Source: an uncultured Kiritimatiellota bacterium (lineage in GTDB: Bacteria; Verrucomicrobiota; Kiritimatiellia; RFP12; UBA1067). From it: a stretch of 17,117 bases of DNA. Below are positions 1-7,253 of this stretch, piece after piece. Both the position numbers and the translations under genes were made by a program. The stretch spans positions 1 through 17,117 of the forward strand of contig CAKUGW010000066.1 of assembly GCA_934654805.1 (NCBI GenBank). Direction: 5' to 3'. Under the pieces are notes generated by a model that saw only the letters and a program-made list of their open reading frames with translations, was not told the origin of the DNA and made no database searches. How positions within the stretch are numbered: position 1 is the first letter of the stretch; every line of letters begins with the position of its first letter.

Positions 1-1080
1 CGGCAGGAGATCGGGCAGGTCTGGCGCCGCGCCAAGCGCGTTGAACGCGGCGAGCGCCTCGACGACCTTCACGTACTCCTCCAGCGTCATCTTCTTCTCG
101 ACGCCCGCATGCGAGAGGACGAGCGTCTTGAGGGACGGGTCGTCGAACAGGACGTCCGGCACCGGCACGCCCTTCGCCTTCAGCCAGCGCGCGTGCCCCG
201 CGTACAGCCCGTTCTCCCGGCGGCTGCCGTCGTCGTAGAGGATCGCGACGCCCCTGTCGCAGCCGAAGAAGACGCGGTCGCTGCCGCGCGCGCCGAGGAA
301 CGCGAAATCCTTCGCGCCCGTCGCCTTGAGCTGCGGGATGTCCGCAAAGGCGTTGTCGTCGCCGGCGCGGTTCAGGTCGATGTAGCGCGAGACCGTCCCC
401 GCGTCCTCCCACAGGAGGTCGTCCGCACGGACGGTCTTCATGAAGCGCCCCGCCATCATCGCCTGCTCGTAGGCCGAGACGATCGACGAGAAGCCTTCCG
501 GCTTCACGAAGTCGAGGACGCGCGGCTTCAGGATCGCGATGCCGCAGTAGGTGTACGTGCCGTCCAGCCCGGCGTCGTCGCTCTTCCAGTTCGTGACGAA
601 GCCCGACTCCGGCTCGACCTCGACGGTGCGCGGCCCCGTCTCGCCGACGAGGCAGACGCCCAGCACGTCGTCCGCCGCCCGCGCCGCCGCAAACGCCGCC
701 TCCAGGTCGGGCACGTTCTCGGCGACGACGTCGGCGTTGACGAGCCAGAACGGCTCGCCGCCGATCCAGTCGCGGACCGGGTTGAGCGCGCCGCCGCTGC
801 CGAGGATCTCCGGCTCGCAGCTGACCGTGAGGCGGACCTGCTCGCCGCGCGCCTGCGCGTCGCGGCGCCAGGCGTCGCTCCACGCGAGGATCTGCCCGTG
901 CAGGTGGTGGGCGTTGACGACGAAATCCTCGACGCCGCGTGCGCGCAGGAAGGACATGACGCGGTCGAGCATCGTCTCGCCCCAGACGGGCATGAGCGGC
1001 TTCGGCGTCGCGCACGTGAACGGCCTCAGGCGCGTCCCGTGCCCGGCGGCGAGGACGACGGCCTTCTTAACGGTAGACAC
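1..1080 (-). CDS. Sugar-1-phosphate nucleotidyltransferase fused to a phosphotransferase (MurU-AmgK-like), C-terminus cut by window edge
   Basis: My translation from a GTG at 1080 gives 360 codons without a stop to position 1, so the C-terminus is missing. Residues 1-240 are a nucleotidyltransferase: LAAGHGTRLRPFT with PKPLMPV (10-32) binds the nucleotide, NAHHLHGQI (56-64) and EPEILGSGGAL (89-99) follow, and LVNADVV (113-119) carries the metal-binding Asp. This pattern is closest to MurU/mannose-1-phosphate guanylyltransferases. From about 262 a second domain begins: GARGSDRVFF, a beta strand AILYDDG, then HARWLKAKGVPVPDVLFDD and LVLSHAG. This resembles the N-lobe of aminoglycoside/choline-kinase-type phosphotransferases such as AmgK. 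In Pseudomonas, separate AmgK and MurU act in succession to recycle MurNAc to UDP-MurNAc, so one fused enzyme would do both steps; that substrate is inferred. The GTG overlaps the stop of the upstream gene by 14 bp and has AGAGG 7 nt before it. No in-frame ATG precedes the nucleotide-binding loop. Confidence 0.82.
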   Translation of the reverse strand, partial: MSTVKKAVVLAAGHGTRLRPFTCATPKPLMPVWGETMLDRVMSFLRARGVEDFVVNAHHLHGQILAWSDAWRRDAQARGEQVRLTVSCEPEILGSGGALNPVRDWIGGEPFWLVNADVVAENVPDLEAAFAAARAADDVLGVCLVGETGPRTVEVEPESGFVTNWKSDDAGLDGTYTYCGIAILKPRVLDFVKPEGFSSIVSAYEQAMMAGRFMKTVRADDLLWEDAGTVSRYIDLNRAGDDNAFADIPQLKATGAKDFAFLGARGSDRVFFGCDRGVAILYDDGSRRENGLYAGHARWLKAKGVPVPDVLFDDPSLKTLVLSHAGVEKKMTLEEYVKVVEALAAFNALGAAPDLPDLLP

Positions 1081-1876
1081 TGCGCGGCCTCTGCTGGTGG
1101 ACCTTGGGCTCCTCGAGCAGGAGCGAATACCACGGATCGCCCAGCCCCGCGTTCGTGAAGTGGGCGACGCGGTTGTTCATCAGCGTCTCGTGGTTGCGCT
1201 TCAGCGTCTCGTTGTCGCTCTTCTTCAGGGCGTCCGTCAGCGTCTTGAACGCGCCGTCCGCATCGCCGCGCCGGACCTGGATCCAGCTCATCGTCGCGGC
1301 GAGGAGGACGTTGCCGTTGTAGCGCACGCGCCCGACGGCCTTGCGGTAGACCTTCGCGATCTCGGCCGTCGGCCTCTCCAGCATGTAGAGCCGCGCCATC
1401 TTGATGCAGCACATCGTCGGGTCGAGGCAGATCGCCTTCGGCAGGAGGCGGTCGACGGTCTTGAAGTCCTTGACCATCCACGAGAGCTGCAGCTGGGCCG
1501 TCGCGATCTGGCGGTTCATCAGCGGCACCCACGGCGTGAAGCGGCGCAGCGTCTCCGTCTGCGCGAGCGCCTCCTTCACGAAGGCCTTCGTGTCCTCGAA
1601 GATCTCCTTCTGCGCGGCGGCGATCGAGCTCGGCGGACGCATCTGCCAGCGCTGCATCTTCGCCTGCAGCCGCTTCTGCCCGGCGAGAAGGATGGCCTGC
1701 ACCTTCTCCATCTCGGCCTTGACCCGCCTCTGGATCAGGACGCCGGCGACGCCCTGGAACACGCCAAACCCGAGCACGCCCGCGAAGACGCTCCACCCGG
1801 TTCCACAGTCCCCCGCGAAGTACGCGAGGGAAAAGCCGCCACAGCCGACGGCAATCGCTATGATCAACGTTATCAT
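1067..1876 (-). CDS. Membrane-anchored helical-repeat (TPR-like) protein of unknown function
   Basis: This 269-residue protein starts with two hydrophobic stretches (about 1-21 and 27-48, the second rich in Gly/Val/Phe), predicting a membrane hairpin or anchor. A charged, probably coiled-coil segment (about 50-80, QRRVKAEMEKVQAILLAGQ) follows, then an all-helical region of about 100-240 with TPR-like spacing (IATAQLQLSWMVKDFKTVDRLL, then ICLDPTMCCIKMARLYML, then DADGAFKTLTDALKK). No catalytic motif is visible. It resembles small tetratricopeptide scaffolds, but I do not recognise the family. The ATG shares ATGA with the lnt stop, so coupled translation is likely. A TGGTATAAT box ends 8 nt before the ATG, so the gene may also have its own nearly leaderless promoter. 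Its position between Lnt and a cell-wall sugar enzyme suggests, but does not show, an envelope role. Confidence 0.75.
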   Translation of the reverse strand: MITLIIAIAVGCGGFSLAYFAGDCGTGWSVFAGVLGFGVFQGVAGVLIQRRVKAEMEKVQAILLAGQKRLQAKMQRWQMRPPSSIAAAQKEIFEDTKAFVKEALAQTETLRRFTPWVPLMNRQIATAQLQLSWMVKDFKTVDRLLPKAICLDPTMCCIKMARLYMLERPTAEIAKVYRKAVGRVRYNGNVLLAATMSWIQVRRGDADGAFKTLTDALKKSDNETLKRNHETLMNNRVAHFTNAGLGDPWYSLLLEEPKVHQQRPRSVYR

Positions 1877-3606
1877 GGCCGTGAATTATACCACTTTTCG
1901 CGGCGGAAACAAAGGGGCTGCGACGAACGCCGCCCCACGAGGAGCAGGCATCCGACCAACAGCGCAAACGCCACGACCAGCGGAATGTCGCCCCAGCGGA
2001 CGTAGAACGTCGGGCAGGGCGCGTCCGCCGCGATCGGGATGCGGTCGAACAGCGTGCCGCGCCGGTCGACGAGCGGACGCCCCGCCGCGTCCAGAAGCCA
2101 CGTCGCCCGCCCCTGCGGCGTGATCGTCCCCGACACGCCCGAATTGCCGACACGCACGACGGGCAGTCCCGTCTCGATCGCGCGCGCCGTCGCCTGCCAG
2201 GCGTGCGCGAGGGCCTCGTCCGACTGCGAGAACCAGCTGTCGTTCGTGATGAAGACGAGCGCCTTCGCGCCCGCGGCCGCCGCCCGCCGCATCAGCGCCG
2301 AATCCGTGTCCTCGAAGCAGATGGCGACGCCGAGGGGGAGGGGCGAGGGGTGAGAAGTGAGAGGGGAGGGGGGCGGGGAGAGCGTCAGCAGGCGCGGCTC
2401 GCCGGGCGTGCAGGAGCCGACTGGCGCGAGCCTCTGCAGCGCCGGGAACCACTTGTCGCCCGGGATGAACTCGCCGAACGGCACCAGGTGGACCTTGTCG
2501 TAGACCTGCAAGTCGTCCCGTCCTTCCGTCCGGCGTCCCTCGCCCCCGCTGTCCGCCGTCTGCCGTCCGCCGTCCCCGCGCAGCTCCCCGTACAGCGCCG
2601 CCGAGTTATAGGTCTTCCCGTCTTCATAGCGCGTGCCGCCCGCAAGGAGCGCGGCCCCCGTCTGCCCGCGCACGAACGCGGCGAACCGCGCCGCCCCCTG
2701 CTGGTCGAGGGGGCCGAACTCGCAGAGCGCGCTTTCGGCCAGCACGACGAGGTCGGGCTTCAGGAGCGCGACGTTCTGGAGCAGGTTCGAGTAGACCGCG
2801 TACGGGTCGTCCTCCTGCGCCTTGAAGACGCACGGGAAATTGCGCTGGACCAGGGCGACCTTCAAAAAGGTTTGGGAAGTTTGGAAAGCTTGGGAGGTTT
2901 GGGAGGTTGTGGTGGGAAGCGCGTAGACGCCGAAGACCAGCGCGAACGCGGCGAGCGTCTCGAGCGAGCCGAGCTTCCGAAGGCACGCGAAGCCGCTGCG
3001 CTCCGGCTTCCAGACGCGCTCGGCGATGCCGGCGAGCGTGCCGTTGACGAGAACGACGACGGCCGAGCAGAGATAGACGCCGCCGAGCGCCGCCGGCGCG
3101 CCGAACCCGAAGTTCGCCGGCACGACGCCGAGCTGATTCCACGCGAACCCGCCGAAGAGCCGCGACCGCACAAGCTCCAGGCCGCACCAGAGGATCGGCT
3201 CGACCGCCAGAACGCCCAAGAGCCGCAGGGACAGGCCCCCGTGCGCCGCCGTGCGCGTGCCGCGCGCCCACTGCCAGTATTTCGCCGCCGCCCAGCCGAA
3301 GAGCGCGAAGTACCCGGCGCAGTAGGCCGCGAGCGCCCCCCAGCCCAGCACGACGAGCGGCCACGGCCCGCCGTTCTTGACGATCGCCGGCATCCACGCG
3401 AGCGTCGCCACCCAGAAGAAGAGGCCGTTCTGGAACCAGCGCTTCGCCGCAAGCCCCGGCTGTTCGCGCCGCGACAGCCACAGGAGCGGCGCGAGGGCGA
3501 AGAGGCAGTCCGCCCCCTCGCCCATCGGCGGAAACGCCGCCCAGAGGAGAAAGCCCGGCAGGAACCACGCGAGCCGCGCCAGCTTCTTCAGGGTGTCAGT
3601 CAGCAT
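1873..3606 (-). CDS. lnt: Apolipoprotein N-acyltransferase
   Basis: Lnt transfers an acyl chain from phospholipid to the N-terminal cysteine of lipoproteins in the inner membrane, the last step of lipoprotein maturation. The 577-residue product has the family layout: an N-terminal multi-helix membrane part (about 10-230, including a helix at 216-231), a periplasmic nitrilase-type domain (about 248-530) and a final membrane helix (about 540-560). The triad is visible as E291 (VVLAESAL), K371 (YDKVHLVPFGEF) and C430 (VAICFED), and NDSWF is at 455-459. It is longer than usual (about 510 residues) because of three low-complexity inserts near 232-247, 343-365 and 406-424. None of these falls on a catalytic motif. 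The start ATG at 3606 overlaps the U32 stop by 11 bp, and the stop overlaps the next ATG by 4 bp. Confidence 0.93.
   Translation of the reverse strand: MLTDTLKKLARLAWFLPGFLLWAAFPPMGEGADCLFALAPLLWLSRREQPGLAAKRWFQNGLFFWVATLAWMPAIVKNGGPWPLVVLGWGALAAYCAGYFALFGWAAAKYWQWARGTRTAAHGGLSLRLLGVLAVEPILWCGLELVRSRLFGGFAWNQLGVVPANFGFGAPAALGGVYLCSAVVVLVNGTLAGIAERVWKPERSGFACLRKLGSLETLAAFALVFGVYALPTTTSQTSQAFQTSQTFLKVALVQRNFPCVFKAQEDDPYAVYSNLLQNVALLKPDLVVLAESALCEFGPLDQQGAARFAAFVRGQTGAALLAGGTRYEDGKTYNSAALYGELRGDGGRQTADSGGEGRRTEGRDDLQVYDKVHLVPFGEFIPGDKWFPALQRLAPVGSCTPGEPRLLTLSPPPSPLTSHPSPLPLGVAICFEDTDSALMRRAAAAGAKALVFITNDSWFSQSDEALAHAWQATARAIETGLPVVRVGNSGVSGTITPQGRATWLLDAAGRPLVDRRGTLFDRIPIAADAPCPTFYVRWGDIPLVVAFALLVGCLLLVGRRSSQPLCFRREKWYNSRP
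1885..1912 (-). promoter_or_regulatory. Internal promoter in the end of lnt, ahead of the TPR-like gene
   Basis: The minus strand shows TTGTTT (1912-1907), 16 nt, then TATAAT (1890-1885) with the TGG extension. The -10 ends 8 nt before the ATG at 1876, which implies a leaderless or near-leaderless transcript for the last two genes of the unit in addition to read-through. Confidence 0.55.
2334..2391 (-). repeat. In-frame low-complexity insert C in lnt (Ser/Pro/Thr/His-rich)
   Basis: The plus strand is almost pure purine with T/C interruptions (GGGGAGGGGCGAGGGGTGAG and similar). It encodes about 19 residues around SPPPSPLTSHPSPLP just before the catalytic cysteine strand GVAICFED of Lnt. Lnt homologues normally have a short loop here. 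The LTSH word recurs in the ArgS insert of this window. Confidence 0.6.
2512..2580 (-). repeat. In-frame low-complexity insert B in lnt (GTCCGCC-type repeats)
   Basis: The plus strand repeats variants of CCGTCCGCCGTC and encodes about 23 residues, GGRQTADSGGEGRRTEGRDD. The insert sits between the strand ending in SAALYGEL and the catalytic-Lys strand LQVYDKVHLVPFGEF. The residues are charged and lack family conservation. It is degenerate and not a perfect tandem repeat. Confidence 0.55.
2866..2915 (-). repeat. In-frame 9-bp degenerate tandem repeat in lnt (insert A)
   Basis: On the plus strand, five consecutive 9-mers run from 2871: TTTGGGAAG, TTTGGAAAG, CTTGGGAGG, TTTGGGAGG, TTGTGGTGG. They encode a T-S-Q-like tripeptide repeat (TTTSQTSQAFQTSQTF). 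The repeat lies exactly in the linker between the membrane part and the nitrilase domain of Lnt, where length is likely tolerated. Confidence 0.7.
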
Positions 3607-5989
3607 TTTCCGGATCCCACGAGAGGTCGAGGCGCGTCGCGGCGCCGGCCGGCACCGCGAACGTGCGCGGCGCGCGCCTCGTCGTCACCCACAGGCCGTC
3701 CTTGCGGAACGTGCAGATCGCCTCCGACGCATACGGCGCGGGCGCGGTGAGCGACAGGAAGAGCGGCGTCGACTGCTGCGCGAGGAACTCGACGGCGTAG
3801 CCCGACTCGGCGAGATACTGCAGGTTCTCGCGGCTGTTCTCGGGGCTCGCGACGAACCGCGTCACGCCCGCCGCCGCCAGCGCGGACAGCGCGCGCGAAT
3901 TGAACGCCGCAAGCGTTCCGTCGGCCGTGATGTCCGTGACGCCGAGCGCGCGCAAGAGCCGCAGCGTCGCGAGGTCGGCGCATTCCCACTTCGCGTAGCC
4001 CGCGCGCAGCAGCCGCTTCACCGCCGTGCGCAGGCGGCTGAAGTCCGGCTCCGCCGTGTAGACGGGCAGCGCGAGCCGCACGGGCGGACGCCCCTCGGCG
4101 TCGTCCGCCGACTCCCGCGCCGGCACGTCGTCCGCCGTCTCCGCCGTGATCGCGACGACGATCTCGTCCCAGTCGCCCGGCGGCACTTTCTGCCCGGGGC
4201 GAACCTTGAGGCGGCGCACGGCGCGCGGCGGCTCGAGTCCCGCCGGCGGCGCGGCGTCGTCCGCGAGCGCGGCGTCGATCTTCGCGCGGCGCGCCCGGTC
4301 GCGCCAGGCGTCCAGCCTCTCGACGAGATCGCAGCGCAGGTCGTTCAGCGCGTGCGGCGGCGCAAACAGCTTCTCGGGGTCTTCGACCGTGAGGCGCCCG
4401 AGCCGGTAGCCCGTGCCGCCCAGTTTCGCGAACGCCTTCTCGACCGCGCCCGCCGTCCTGTCGGGCGCCTTCGCCGGCTCCAGCGGCAGCGTCCGCGAAG
4501 CCGCGCAACGTCCCGCGTCCCGTGCGGCTGCCGCGCCCTGTCCGTCCGGGGCGTCCACCGTCGCCGTCAGGCCGTCTTTCGCGAGCCGCACCGTGACGTC
4601 GAGCGCGCAGACGCCCGCGTAGTCGCTCGGACGGAACGACGGCGCCGGGAACAGCCGCTTGACGGCGTTCGACATCGAGCAGTAGATCTTCATGCCCGGC
4701 TTGAGCGCCGCCACGAGGTTCGGCTGGGACGACTCGCGCAGGTTCGCGGACGCGCCGCCCTCCGGCAGGAGGATCTCGACGTCGACGCCCGCGTTCACCT
4801 CGAAGACGGGACGCCGCGAGATCGCCTGGCGCATCTCGACGATGCCGAGCCCGAGGTGCTTGCCGTTCGCGTCCACCGCCTCGAACTGGAGGCCGTCGTG
4901 CTTTTCGAGCGCGCGCGCGGTGTGGAAGCGCAGCCACGCGAGCCCGTCGCGGTCCCGCGTCACCCTCTTGACCGTGCCGACCGGCGTGCCGAGGTGTCCC
5001 AGCGAGTCCGCGTCAATCGGCGAATCGCCCTTGCCCCTGCCGTTGAAATACAATTCGGTCGTGCGGCGCGAGAACACCGTCTCCAAATCGCCCGGCGTCA
5101 CGCGGGCGGGCGTGCCGTCCAGGATGTCGCGGTAATACCGCGTCACGGACGCGACATAGAGCGGCGACTTCATGCGGCCCTCGATCTTGAGGGACGAGAC
5201 GCCCGCCTCGACGAGCTTGCGCGCGTCTTCGCCGAGCCGCAGGTCCTTCATCGAGAAGGGATAGCAGAACCCGTCCGCACGCTGCCCATCCTCTCCTTCC
5301 CTCTTCCTTCTTCCTTCTTCCCTCTTCCCTTTTCCTTCTTCCCTCTTCCCTTTTCCTTCCAGTCGCTGCCGGCAGCAGTACGGACACGTGCCGCGATTGC
5401 CGCTGCGCCCCTTCTCCAGCGCGCCATAGAGGCAGAGGCCGGAGATCGAGTAGCAGAGCGCGCCGTGGATGAAGACCTCCAGCTCCAGTTCGGGGCGCCC
5501 GTCGTCCGCGACCTTGCGCGCGCCGCACCGCTGGGCGATCGTCGTGATCTCGGCGAGCGAGAGCTCGCGCGCGAGGACGACGCGGCGGAAGCCGAGCTCC
5601 TTCAGCGCGAGAACGCCCTCGAGGTTGTGCGCGACGAGCTGGGTCGAGGCGTGCAGCTCAAGTTTCGGGAAATGCCTGCGCACGAGCTGCGCGACGCCGA
5701 GATCCTGCACGATCACGCCGTCGGGGCCGAGCTCCTCCAGCTTCGCCAGCGCCTCGACCGCGCCCTCCAGCTGGTCTTCGTCGATGAGCGTGTTGAAGGT
5801 CACGTAGACCTTCTTGCCGTGCGCCCGCGCGTAGGCGATCAGGTTCGCCAGCTCCTCGTGCGAGAGGTTCGGCGCGAACGCGCGCGCGGAGAACTCGGAA
5901 AGCCCGCAGTACACCGCGTCCGCGCCCGCCGCGAAGGCCGACAGCGCCGTCGTGAAATCGCCCGCCGGGGAAAGGAGTTCAGAGTTCAT
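3596..5989 (-). CDS. U32-family protein, RlhA-like (predicted 23S rRNA cytidine hydroxylase)
   Basis: The protein has 797 residues. The N-terminus ELLSPAGDFTTALSAFAAGADAVY (4-27), HASTQLVAHN (113-122) and KIEGRMKSPLYVASV (268-282) are typical of family U32. The cysteine set C179, C186, C202 and C242 (HGALCYSISGLC, NRGTCPYCCRQ, FCYPFSMKDL) matches the iron-sulfur ligands of the RlhA/TrhP type. These proteins, once called collagenases, are prephenate- and iron-dependent RNA hydroxylases in E. coli. The length and the presence of a second, DUF3656-like part (roughly 310-500) fit RlhA, which modifies C2501 of 23S rRNA, better than the shorter TrhP. The last about 290 residues contain further alpha/beta segments similar to long family members. 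An in-frame Lys/Glu/Gly/Arg insert (211-239) lies between cysteine ligands. The start ATG overlaps the lysA stop by 11 bp and has only a weak ribosome site. Confidence 0.85.
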   Translation of the reverse strand: MNSELLSPAGDFTTALSAFAAGADAVYCGLSEFSARAFAPNLSHEELANLIAYARAHGKKVYVTFNTLIDEDQLEGAVEALAKLEELGPDGVIVQDLGVAQLVRRHFPKLELHASTQLVAHNLEGVLALKELGFRRVVLARELSLAEITTIAQRCGARKVADDGRPELELEVFIHGALCYSISGLCLYGALEKGRSGNRGTCPYCCRQRLEGKGKREEGKGKREEGRRKREGEDGQRADGFCYPFSMKDLRLGEDARKLVEAGVSSLKIEGRMKSPLYVASVTRYYRDILDGTPARVTPGDLETVFSRRTTELYFNGRGKGDSPIDADSLGHLGTPVGTVKRVTRDRDGLAWLRFHTARALEKHDGLQFEAVDANGKHLGLGIVEMRQAISRRPVFEVNAGVDVEILLPEGGASANLRESSQPNLVAALKPGMKIYCSMSNAVKRLFPAPSFRPSDYAGVCALDVTVRLAKDGLTATVDAPDGQGAAAARDAGRCAASRTLPLEPAKAPDRTAGAVEKAFAKLGGTGYRLGRLTVEDPEKLFAPPHALNDLRCDLVERLDAWRDRARRAKIDAALADDAAPPAGLEPPRAVRRLKVRPGQKVPPGDWDEIVVAITAETADDVPARESADDAEGRPPVRLALPVYTAEPDFSRLRTAVKRLLRAGYAKWECADLATLRLLRALGVTDITADGTLAAFNSRALSALAAAGVTRFVASPENSRENLQYLAESGYAVEFLAQQSTPLFLSLTAPAPYASEAICTFRKDGLWVTTRRAPRTFAVPAGAATRLDLSWDPENAD
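5273..5359 (-). repeat. In-frame polypurine/polypyrimidine insert in the U32 gene
   Basis: From about 5290 to 5359 the plus strand is essentially only C and T, built from CTTCC, CTCTTCC and CCTTTTCC words. The coding strand is therefore pure purine and reads EGKGKREEGKGKREEGRRKR and onward. It separates the CPYCCRQ cysteines from the last ligand C242. In relatives this loop is short, so the segment looks like a microsatellite-type expansion held in frame. Confidence 0.75.
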
Positions 5990-7253
5990 GGAAGTCCAGC
6001 GTCGCGAAGTAGTCGTCCAGCGTCTCGGCGCGGCGGATCTCGCGCACCGAGCCGTCCTCCTCCAGCAGCAGCTCCGCCGAGCGCAGCTTGCCGTTGTACT
6101 GGAAGCCCATCGCGTGGCCGTGCGCGCCCGCGTCGCAGATGACCACGAGGTCGCCGCGCGCCAGGACCGGCAGCACGCGCTGGATCGCGAACTTGTCGTT
6201 GTTCTCGCACAGGGAGCCCGTCACGTCGTAGACCGTCGTGTCGCCCGAATTCTCCTTGCCGGGCACGACGATCTCGTGGTAGGCGCCGTAGAGCGCGGGC
6301 CGCATCAGGTTCGACATGCAGGCGTCGAGCCCCGCGTACATGCGGTAGGTGTTCTTGATGTGGCGGACGCGCGCGACGAGGTAGCCGTACGGCCCGGTGA
6401 TGCAGCGGCCGCACTCCATGTAGAGCCTGAGCGGCTTCAGGCCGCGCCCCTCGACGGTCGCCCTGTAGGCGGCCCGGATGCCGTCGCTCACGCGGTCGAG
6501 ATCCATCGCCCGCTGGTCGGGCCGGTAGGGGATGCCGATGCCGCCGCCGATGTTGACGAACTCGAAGTCGATGCCGAGCTGCTGCGTGAGGTCGGCCACG
6601 AGGTCGAAGAGCATCTTCGCCGTGTCGATGATGTAGTCGGGGTCGAGCTCGTTCGACGCGACCATCGTGTGGAGACCGAAGCGCGTGACGCCGTACGCCT
6701 TCAGCTTGCGGTAGCCCTCGAAGAGCTGCTCGCGTGTGAAGCCGTACTTCGCCTCCTCCGGCTTGCCGATGATGGCGTTGCCGCCCTTCAGCGGACCCGG
6801 ATTGTAGCGGCAGCAGAAGACGCGCCGGTCAGCCTCGTCGGCGATCCGCGCCTTGAACGCGGGCACGACGTCCGCGAAGTAGTCGATGTGCGCGAGGTCG
6901 TCGAAGTTGACGATCGCCCCCAGGTCCCACGCCTTCCGGAACTCGTCCGCCGGCGTGTCGTTCGACGTGAACATGATCTTCTCGCCGACGTTGCCGACCT
7001 TCTCGGCGAGGACGAGCTCGGCGAGCGACGAGCAGTCGCTGCCGAAGTCGAACGCCTGCAGCAGCTTCATGAGGTGCGGGTTCGGCGTGGCCTTGACCGC
7101 GAAATACTCGCGAAAGCCCCTGTTCCACGCGAACGCCTTCTTCAGGCGCTTCGCGTTCGCGCGAATCGCCTTCGCGTCGTAGATGTGGAACGGCGTCGGC
7201 CACTGCGCCGCGATCTCCTCGAGTTTCGCCCTGTCAAACGGAAGCGCCCTCAT
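5979..7253 (-). CDS. lysA: Diaminopimelate decarboxylase (fold-III PLP decarboxylase)
   Basis: The 424-residue protein is a fold-type III PLP decarboxylase of the LysA/ornithine decarboxylase superfamily. Visible landmarks are the Schiff-base lysine K54 in FAVKATPNP, H195 in FGLHTMVAS, the phosphate-binding glycines NIGGGIG (234-240), MECGR (279-283), and the C-E pair in GSLCENND (C349/E350) that completes the active site from the partner subunit. LysA converts meso-diaminopimelate to lysine in the cytoplasm, the last step of lysine synthesis. The SDCSSLAEL and MFTSNDTP segments fit a LysA subgroup. Carboxynorspermidine or arginine/ornithine decarboxylase is a less likely alternative, and substrate cannot be fixed from sequence alone. 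I chose the ATG at 7253 because GGAGG lies 6 nt upstream and the ATG overlaps the folD stop as ATGA. A longer reading frame upstream is only the folD shadow. Confidence 0.85.
   Translation of the reverse strand: MRALPFDRAKLEEIAAQWPTPFHIYDAKAIRANAKRLKKAFAWNRGFREYFAVKATPNPHLMKLLQAFDFGSDCSSLAELVLAEKVGNVGEKIMFTSNDTPADEFRKAWDLGAIVNFDDLAHIDYFADVVPAFKARIADEADRRVFCCRYNPGPLKGGNAIIGKPEEAKYGFTREQLFEGYRKLKAYGVTRFGLHTMVASNELDPDYIIDTAKMLFDLVADLTQQLGIDFEFVNIGGGIGIPYRPDQRAMDLDRVSDGIRAAYRATVEGRGLKPLRLYMECGRCITGPYGYLVARVRHIKNTYRMYAGLDACMSNLMRPALYGAYHEIVVPGKENSGDTTVYDVTGSLCENNDKFAIQRVLPVLARGDLVVICDAGAHGHAMGFQYNGKLRSAELLLEEDGSVREIRRAETLDDYFATLDFHEL

Noticed and set aside
3377..6142. Long plus-strand open frame opposite lnt and the U32 gene
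   Set aside because: It is Arg-rich shadow sequence. The minus-strand frames carry clear catalytic motifs, ATG overlaps and ribosome sites.
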